Shown here in pieces: positions 37,416-44,789 of a DNA stretch of 44,789 nt (positions are counted from its first letter, which is position 1; every line of letters begins with the position of its first letter). Below the pieces are notes generated by a model, which was not told where the DNA came from, did no database searches, and saw nothing but the letters and a program-made list of their open reading frames with translations. Origin of the DNA: Acidimicrobiia bacterium (lineage in GTDB: Bacteria > Actinomycetota > Acidimicrobiia > Spongiisociales > ZC4RG35); assembly GCA_026989215.1 (NCBI GenBank), contig JALSJV010000298.1, positions 1-44,789 on the forward strand. Reading direction: 5' to 3'. Position numbers and translations under genes: made by a program.

Positions 37416-38182
37416 AGCCGGGTCCTGGTTCGACGTGTTCGAGCGAGGAACCGCCGTCGATGCAGCGCCACGTAGACCATCCCGGCGAGGAACCCCGCCA
37501 CATGGGCCTCCCAGGCGATGTTCGTCTCCGCTCCGGCGAGGAGGAACTGCCCGACCAGCCAGAAGATCAGGAAGGTGGCCGCGGGGAGCACGAAGGGGAG
37601 GAAGAAGAAAGGCGGGACGATCGTCACCACCTCGGCGGTCGGATAGAGGATCAGGTAGGCCCCCATCACCCCGGCGATCGCTCCCGAAGCCCCGACGACG
37701 GGGATCGTCGATCCGGGGTTGAGGAGGATGTGGCCGAAGGCGGCGACGATTCCGGTCCCCAGGTAGAAGAGGAGGTACCGGACGTGCCCGAGGGCGTCCT
37801 CCACGTTGTTGCCGAAGATCGCCAGCACCCACAGGTTCCCGAAGAGGTGGGCGAGGCCTCCGTGGAAGAAGATCGACGCCACCACCGCCCAGAACACGTT
37901 CTTGTCGGGGAAGACGGGGGTCCCGGCCTCGGCCGAGCAACGCCCGGTGCGGATCTCGTCGATGCTGAGGGGCTCCCCGGTCAGGACCTCACAGGGGATG
38001 GCGGCCTCGGCGTACAGGAATCGTTCTCCGGCGTCGGGTGCGGAGGGCTGGACGAAGAAGAAGACGTAGACGGCCGCGGCGATGATGAGATAGGTCACCA
38101 CCGGGGTACGCACCGACGGGTTGACATCGCGGATCGGGAGCACGACGCGCTCGCAGGGTTCGGGGAGCGATAATGGCGGCAT
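37403..38182 (-). CDS. Rhomboid family intramembrane serine protease
   Basis: GGLAHLFGNLWVLAIFGNNVED, GASGAIAGVMGAYLI (GxSG), AHVAGFLAG; start at MPPLSLPEP inferred. Confidence 0.92.
   Translation of the reverse strand: MPPLSLPEPCERVVLPIRDVNPSVRTPVVTYLIIAAAVYVFFFVQPSAPDAGERFLYAEAAIPCEVLTGEPLSIDEIRTGRCSAEAGTPVFPDKNVFWAVVASIFFHGGLAHLFGNLWVLAIFGNNVEDALGHVRYLLFYLGTGIVAAFGHILLNPGSTIPVVGASGAIAGVMGAYLILYPTAEVVTIVPPFFFLPFVLPAATFLIFWLVGQFLLAGAETNIAWEAHVAGFLAGMVYVALHRRRFLARTRRTRTRLYPM
38169..38174 (+). promoter_or_regulatory. Putative -10 GATAAT of leaderless 60-aa gene
   Basis: 6 nt to ATG 38181. Confidence 0.5.
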
Positions 38183-38363
38183 GGATACTACGCAGCGAGA
38201 AGACGCCGTGGAACGGCGACCCGTCGACGAGGGATCCGACGAGGGTCCCGCGCTGGAGGCCGAGATCGACGCCATCGCCGACCTCGATCCCGTCGAGGCG
38301 GAGGAGCGGGTCACCCTCCTGACGTCCCGGCTCGCCGACCTCCTCGACGGAGGCGACGGCTGA
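38181..38363 (+). CDS. Small acidic protein of unknown function (60 aa)
   Basis: MDTTQREDAVERRPVDEGSDEGPALEAEIDAIADLDPVEAEERVTLLTSRLADLLDGGDG*; GATAAT 6 nt upstream of ATG. Confidence 0.65.
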   Translation: MDTTQREDAVERRPVDEGSDEGPALEAEIDAIADLDPVEAEERVTLLTSRLADLLDGGDG

Positions 38364-38437
38364 AGTCGTCACCGACGTCGGGTACGGTGGGATCGCCCGA
38401 GCCGCGAGGGGCTCGCCTCGTCTCTGCCATGGAGCGA

Positions 38438-38471
38438 CCATGAAACTGGGTGTCCCATGAAACTGGGTGTC
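38438..38471 (+). repeat. Perfect 17-bp tandem duplication spanning the nadK start codon
   Basis: CCATGAAACTGGGTGTC at 38438-38454 and 38455-38471. Confidence 0.97.
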
Positions 38472-39272
38472 ATCGTCAACGAGGAGCGGCCGGCGGCGCT
38501 CGCCTTCGCCGATCGGCTCCTCACCGCCGCCGGTCGACGTGGGCTGGCCGTCGTCACCGAGGGGGAAGCGGTGCCCGGTGACGACTGGCGCGGGGAGCAG
38601 GTCGACGTGGTGATCGCCGTCGGCGGGGACGGGACGGTCCTCCGTGCCACCCAACGGGCTCTCGAACTCGACGTGCCGGTCCTGGGGTTCAACCTCGGCA
38701 CGGTCGGGTTCCTCGCCGAGGCCGAACCGGAGGATCTCGAATCGGTGCTCGATCGTCTCGCCGAGGGTGCGATCCGGGTGATCCCCCGGATGACCCTGGA
38801 GGCGACCACGTCGGAGGGAGTCGTCGGGTACGGGGTGAACGACGTGGTGATCGAGAAGATCGAGAGCCAGCGCCTGGTGGCCCTCGACGTGACGATCGAC
38901 GGGAGCGAGTTCCTCACCTACCGGGCGGACGGGGTCGTCATCGCCACCCCCACGGGGTCGACGGCCTACTCGTTCTCGGCAGGCGGGCCCCTCATCGACC
39001 CCGAGATCGAGGCGATCAGCGTCACCGCCGTCGCCCCCCACGCGCTCTTCGATCGCACGATCGTCCTGGCACCGTCGGCGCGTCTCCGCTGCAGGGTCGT
39101 CGCCGACCGTCCGGTGCAGGTCAGCGTCGACGGACGGGCATTGGGCCATCTCGGCGCCGACGGATGGGTCGATGTCCGGCGGGCGTCACGGGCCGTCGGG
39201 TTCGTCACCTTCGACCACGAGACGTTCCCTCGACGGGTGCGCGACCGTCTGGGGCTGGGCAATGCTGGATGA
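38457..39272 (+). CDS. nadK: NAD kinase
   Basis: VIAVGGDGTVLRA, GFNLGTVGFLAE, GVVIATPTGSTAYSFSAGGPLIDPE. Confidence 0.97.
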   Translation: MKLGVIVNEERPAALAFADRLLTAAGRRGLAVVTEGEAVPGDDWRGEQVDVVIAVGGDGTVLRATQRALELDVPVLGFNLGTVGFLAEAEPEDLESVLDRLAEGAIRVIPRMTLEATTSEGVVGYGVNDVVIEKIESQRLVALDVTIDGSEFLTYRADGVVIATPTGSTAYSFSAGGPLIDPEIEAISVTAVAPHALFDRTIVLAPSARLRCRVVADRPVQVSVDGRALGHLGADGWVDVRRASRAVGFVTFDHETFPRRVRDRLGLGNAG

Positions 39273-40854
39273 GCTGATCGTCTCCAATCTGGGGGTGATC
39301 CGTCACGCCCGGCTCTGCCCCGGCCGGGGCCTGGTGGTGATCACCGGCGAGACGGGGGCGGGGAAGACCTTGTTGCTGGGTGCGCTGCGGCTCCTCACCG
39401 GCTCCACGGCTCGGCTCGATCTCGTCGGTCCCTTCGGAGAGGAGGCGGTCGTCGAAGGGCGCTTCGTCATCGGCGACCGAGAGGTCGCCGCGTCGAGGCG
39501 GATGACGAGCGAGCGGAGCCGTGCGTACCTCGACGGCCACGTCGTCTCCGCCGCCGCCCTGGCGGAGGCCACGTCCGGCCTCACCGAGATCGTGGCCCAG
39601 CACGACCAGGTGATCCTCGCCCGACCGGCGTCGTTGCGGCGGCTCCTCGACCGCCGTCTCGACGGGACGGGGAGGAAGCTGCGGGAGGAGTTCGAGGAGG
39701 CGTGGTCGGAGCTGACGACGGCTCGTGCCCGAGCGGAGGCGTTGGGGGGCGATCGGACCGCACTGGAACGGGAGCTCGACGTCGTCCGTCACCAGGCATC
39801 CGAGATCGAGCAGGCGGGTTTCACCTTCGGCGACGACGAGCGGCTGGAGACCGAGGCTCGGCGTCTGCGCCACGCCGCCGAGCTGCTGGAGGGTCTGGCC
39901 GAGGTGCGGCAGGTGATCGAGCAGGCGGAGGAGGCCCTCGCCGAGGCGATCGGGCACACCCGTCGACTGGCCCGACTCGACTCGACGCTGGGGGAGCTGG
40001 CCGGATACCTGGAGGGGGCGGAGGCCCAGGCGGCGGAGGCGGCGGCGGCGGTTCGCGCCCACGCCGAGGAGCTCGATCTGGACCCCGAACGCGCCGAGGA
40101 GCTGGAACGTCGGCTCCAACTCCTCGGGGACCTCCGTCGGAGATACGGACCGACCCTGCAGGACGTGCTGGACTTCGGCGTCCGGGCCGCCTCCCGAGCC
40201 GACGAGCTCGAGAGGCTGCTCACCCGGGCCGACGCCATCGCCGACGAGCTCGCTGCGGCCGAGCGCCGAGTGGACCAGGTGGGGGCCCGACTTCGGGAGG
40301 CCCGAGCCGCCGCCGCGGTTCGCCTCGTCGAGGATGCCGTCCTCCACCTGAGGGACCTCGGGTTCGGCGACCCCATCCTCCAGATCGCGGTGGAGGAGGC
40401 AGAGCCGGCTCCGACCGGTGCGGACCGTCCGCGGTTGGTGTTCGCCTCCGACCGTCGGCTGGAGGCGGGTGACGTCGGTCGGGTCGCGTCGGGCGGTGAG
40501 CTGAGCCGCCTCGTCCTGGCCCTCCGCCTGGCCGGAGGCCTCGCCGACGCTCCGACGGTGATCTTCGACGAGGTGGACGCCGGGGTCGGAGGCGCCACCG
40601 CGCTCGCCGTCGGCAAGAAACTGGCCGCCGTCTCCGAGACGGTGGACCAGGTCCTGGTCGTCACCCACCTTCCGCAGATCGCGGCCTTCGCCGATCGTCA
40701 CTACGTCGTGGAGCGGGACGGGAACGAGGCGACCGTTCGCCTCGTCACCGGGGAGGCGCGGCTGGGAGAGCTGACCCGCATGCTCGCCGGGCTCCCGGAC
40801 AGTGGGCACGGACGGGAGGCCGCAGCCGAACTCCTCGCCCTGGCAGGCCGCTGA
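39262..40854 (+). CDS. recN: DNA repair protein RecN
   Basis: GLVVITGETGAGKTLLLGAL, coiled coil, VASGGELSRLVLALRLA, TVIFDEVDAGVGG. Confidence 0.97.
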   Translation: MLDELIVSNLGVIRHARLCPGRGLVVITGETGAGKTLLLGALRLLTGSTARLDLVGPFGEEAVVEGRFVIGDREVAASRRMTSERSRAYLDGHVVSAAALAEATSGLTEIVAQHDQVILARPASLRRLLDRRLDGTGRKLREEFEEAWSELTTARARAEALGGDRTALERELDVVRHQASEIEQAGFTFGDDERLETEARRLRHAAELLEGLAEVRQVIEQAEEALAEAIGHTRRLARLDSTLGELAGYLEGAEAQAAEAAAAVRAHAEELDLDPERAEELERRLQLLGDLRRRYGPTLQDVLDFGVRAASRADELERLLTRADAIADELAAAERRVDQVGARLREARAAAAVRLVEDAVLHLRDLGFGDPILQIAVEEAEPAPTGADRPRLVFASDRRLEAGDVGRVASGGELSRLVLALRLAGGLADAPTVIFDEVDAGVGGATALAVGKKLAAVSETVDQVLVVTHLPQIAAFADRHYVVERDGNEATVRLVTGEARLGELTRMLAGLPDSGHGREAAAELLALAGR

Positions 40855-40931
40855 GGGGGCGACGGCGATAGGCTCACGATCAACCGACGATCGAGCACCG
40901 AGGCGAGGTACACCCGAGTCAGGAGTCGTCC

Positions 40932-41711
40932 ATGCAGAACGTCCGTGTCGCCCACGAGCCCCCCGTCACGACGATCACCCTGGATCGTCCCGAACGACGC
41001 AATGCTCTCAGCCTGCAGATGATGCAAGAGCTCACCGACGCCCTCCGGTCGGTGCCCGCCGACTCCCAGGTCGTGGTGCTGCGGGCCGAGGGCCCGGCCT
41101 TCTCGGCCGGCCACGACCTCTCGGAGATGATCGGGCGTGATCCCTCCTTCTACCAGCGTCTCTTCGACGTGTGCACGGTGATGATGGAGACGATCCACCG
41201 GATCCCCCAGCCGGTGATCGCCCGCGTCCACGGGGTCGCCACCGCCGCCGGATGCCAGCTCGTCGCCTCCTGCGATCTCGTGGTGGCCGCAGCGTCCGCC
41301 ACCTTCGCGACGCCCGGCGTGAAGATCGGTCTGTTCTGCTCGACCCCGATGGTCCCGATCTCACGGGCGGTGGGGCGCAAACGCGCCCTCGAGATGCTGC
41401 TGACGGGCGAACCGATCTCGGCGGAGACGGCGCAGGCCTGGGGCCTCGTGAACCGGGTCGTGCCGGTCGACGAACTCGACGACGAGATCGAGCGACTCAT
41501 CTCCCAGATCACCCGATACAGCCCCACGATCATCGGGATCGGCAAGGAGGCGTTCTACTCCCAGATCGAGTTGGACGAGCACCGGGCCTACGACCTCACC
41601 AAGGCGGTCATGTCGTCCAACGCATCCCACGTCGACGCCCAGGAGGGGATGTGTGCGTTCTTGGAGAAACGGGCACCCACATGGCAGTCGCGGACTCGAG
41701 AGGAGGTCTGA
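40932..41711 (+). CDS. Enoyl-CoA hydratase/isomerase (crotonase) family
   Basis: TLDRPERRNALSLQMMQEL, GPAFSAGHDLSEM, HGVATAAGCQLVASCDLVVAA. Confidence 0.94.
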   Translation: MQNVRVAHEPPVTTITLDRPERRNALSLQMMQELTDALRSVPADSQVVVLRAEGPAFSAGHDLSEMIGRDPSFYQRLFDVCTVMMETIHRIPQPVIARVHGVATAAGCQLVASCDLVVAAASATFATPGVKIGLFCSTPMVPISRAVGRKRALEMLLTGEPISAETAQAWGLVNRVVPVDELDDEIERLISQITRYSPTIIGIGKEAFYSQIELDEHRAYDLTKAVMSSNASHVDAQEGMCAFLEKRAPTWQSRTREEV

Positions 41712-41712
41712 C

Positions 41713-43311
41713 ATGGCACGGGTCGACATCACGCCGCTCACACCGTTGCTGTTCCTCGAGCGGAGCGCCGAGGTGTTCCCCGACCGCACCGCCATCGTGT
41801 ACGGCGACCGGAGACTCACCTACCGCGAGATGGCGGAGGAGGCGACACGGCTGGCGAACGCCCTGGAGGCGTCCGGGATCTCCTCGGGCGACCGGGTCGC
41901 CTACCTGCTCCCCAACCTCCCGGAGATGCTCATCGCCCATTTCGGGGTGCCTCTGGCCCAGGCGGTGCTCGTCGCCATCAACACCCGGCTGTCGGGACCG
42001 GAGATCGAGTACATCCTCGGCCATTCCGGAGCCCGGATCCTGGTGGTGGACTCGGAGCTGTACCCGGTGGTGGCCGACCACCTGGGTTCCTGTCCCGCGC
42101 TCGCCGAGGTGGTGGTGGTGGACGACGTGGGTCGGGGGACGGCGGAGGGGACGATCGCCTACGGCGATCTGCTCGCCCGAGGGGACGCCTCACCGCGGCC
42201 GTGGCGGGTTCCCGACGAGCTCCAGCCGATCTCCATCAACTACACGTCGGGCACCACCGGGCGTCCCAAGGGCGTCATGTACACCCACCGGGGCGCCCAC
42301 CTCAACGCCCTCGGGGAGGTGATCCACTCCCACCACGACACCGACTCCGTCTACCTGTGGACGCTGCCGATGTTCCACTGCAACGGGTGGTGCACCACCT
42401 GGGGGGTGACGGCGGTGGGTGGACGCCACGTCTGTCTCCGGACGGTGGACCCGGGGTTGGTGTGGAAGCTGATCCGTACCGAGGGCGTCACCCACCTCAA
42501 CGCGGCGCCGACGGTCCTCATCTCGCTGGCGAACCATCCCGATGCCGCACCGGTGGAGGGCGGCCTCACCGTCACGACCGCCGGTGCCCCACCGAGCCCC
42601 ACCATCATCGCCCAGATGGAGGAGCTCGGGGCGAGGATCGTCCACGTCTACGGGCTCACCGAGACCTATGGGCCCTACACCGTCTGCGAATGGCAGGACG
42701 GCTGGGTGCGTCTCGACCCTTCCGAGCGGGCACGGCTGCTGGCCCGCCAGGGGGTGGCCTTCATCGGTGCCGACCCCATCAGGGTCGTCGACGAGCAGAT
42801 GCGCGACGTGCCGAGGGACGGGGCCACCATGGGCGAGGTCGTCATGCGGGGCAACAACGTGATGGCGGGGTACTACGCCGACCCCGAGGCGACCGAGCGG
42901 GCGTTCCGCGGCGGCTGGTTCCACTCGGGCGACCTCGCCGTCTGGCATCCCGACGGCTACATCGAGCTGCGGGATCGGGCGAAGGACATCATCATCTCCG
43001 GAGGTGAGAACATCTCCACGATCGAGGTGGAGCAGGCGGTGATGTCGCATCCGGCGGTGCTCGAGGCGGCGGTGGTGGCGATGCCCCACGACCATTGGGG
43101 CGAGCGACCCAAGGCGTTCGTGGTGTTGAAGCCGGGGCGTTCGGCGGAGCCGGACGACATCATCGCCCATGTGCGGGATCGGATCGCCCATTTCAAGGCG
43201 CCCGACGAGGTGGAGATCGTGGAGGAGCTCCCCAAGACCTCCACCGGGAAGATCCAGAAGTACGTCCTTCGGGAGCAGGTCTGGGAGGGCCGGGAGAAGC
43301 GGATCAACTGA
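41713..43311 (+). CDS. AMP-binding acyl-CoA synthetase/ligase
   Basis: YTSGTTGRPKGVMYTHRG, VYGLTETYGPY, GWFHSGDLAVWHPDGYIELRDRAKDIIISGGENIS, KTSTGKIQKY. Confidence 0.96.
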   Translation: MARVDITPLTPLLFLERSAEVFPDRTAIVYGDRRLTYREMAEEATRLANALEASGISSGDRVAYLLPNLPEMLIAHFGVPLAQAVLVAINTRLSGPEIEYILGHSGARILVVDSELYPVVADHLGSCPALAEVVVVDDVGRGTAEGTIAYGDLLARGDASPRPWRVPDELQPISINYTSGTTGRPKGVMYTHRGAHLNALGEVIHSHHDTDSVYLWTLPMFHCNGWCTTWGVTAVGGRHVCLRTVDPGLVWKLIRTEGVTHLNAAPTVLISLANHPDAAPVEGGLTVTTAGAPPSPTIIAQMEELGARIVHVYGLTETYGPYTVCEWQDGWVRLDPSERARLLARQGVAFIGADPIRVVDEQMRDVPRDGATMGEVVMRGNNVMAGYYADPEATERAFRGGWFHSGDLAVWHPDGYIELRDRAKDIIISGGENISTIEVEQAVMSHPAVLEAAVVAMPHDHWGERPKAFVVLKPGRSAEPDDIIAHVRDRIAHFKAPDEVEIVEELPKTSTGKIQKYVLREQVWEGREKRIN

Positions 43312-43344
43312 GCTCGGATCCCCGGGTCCGTTCCCGGACCGTGC

Positions 43345-43350
43345 TACGGT
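43345..43350 (+). promoter_or_regulatory. Putative -10 TACGGT of pyrG
   Basis: 8 nt to GTG 43359. Confidence 0.5.
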
Positions 43351-43352
43351 GA

Positions 43353-44789
<1,437 letters not shown>

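Overview
High-GC actinobacterial-type chromosomal window, possibly a deep-branching lineage such as Acidimicrobiia (lineage is inference only). It is densely packed with ATGA/GTGA-overlapping genes. Order: 3' end of uvrA; a 7-kb membrane glycosyltransferase/MBOAT/SGNH/UXS-like sugar cassette; uvrC-rapZ-yvcK-pgk-tpiA-gpmA-secG; tRNA-Leu(GAG); small membrane proteins and an MFS transporter; a four-cistron chain (31-aa TM miniprotein, TtuB-like ubiquitin-fold sulfur carrier, TtuA tRNA thiolase, TrmI m1A58 methyltransferase); a complete Pup-proteasome locus (arc/mpa, dop, pup, prcB, prcA, pafA, pafB, pafC); tat genes; HelY-like helicase; lipid kinase, GT2, GNAT, Nudix, M20, HAD and rhomboid genes; nadK-recN; enoyl-CoA hydratase; acyl-CoA ligase; 5' part of pyrG. 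The most interesting points are: (1) an overlapping operon coupling an unannotated miniprotein to a TtuB-like Ubl with a GG-AR tail, next to the Pup system; (2) a 17-bp tandem duplication at the nadK start that creates a chain of two mini-uORFs (MERP*, MKLGVP*), each overlapping the next start by ATGA; (3) recurrent TANNNT -10 boxes 6-9 nt upstream of start codons, indicating leaderless transcripts, two of them bracketed by perfect 8-bp inverted repeats; (4) convergent neighbours that overlap tail-to-tail. No CRISPR array, rRNA, integrase, transposase or phage module was seen. All calls come from reading the sequence and remembered family motifs; no searches were run.
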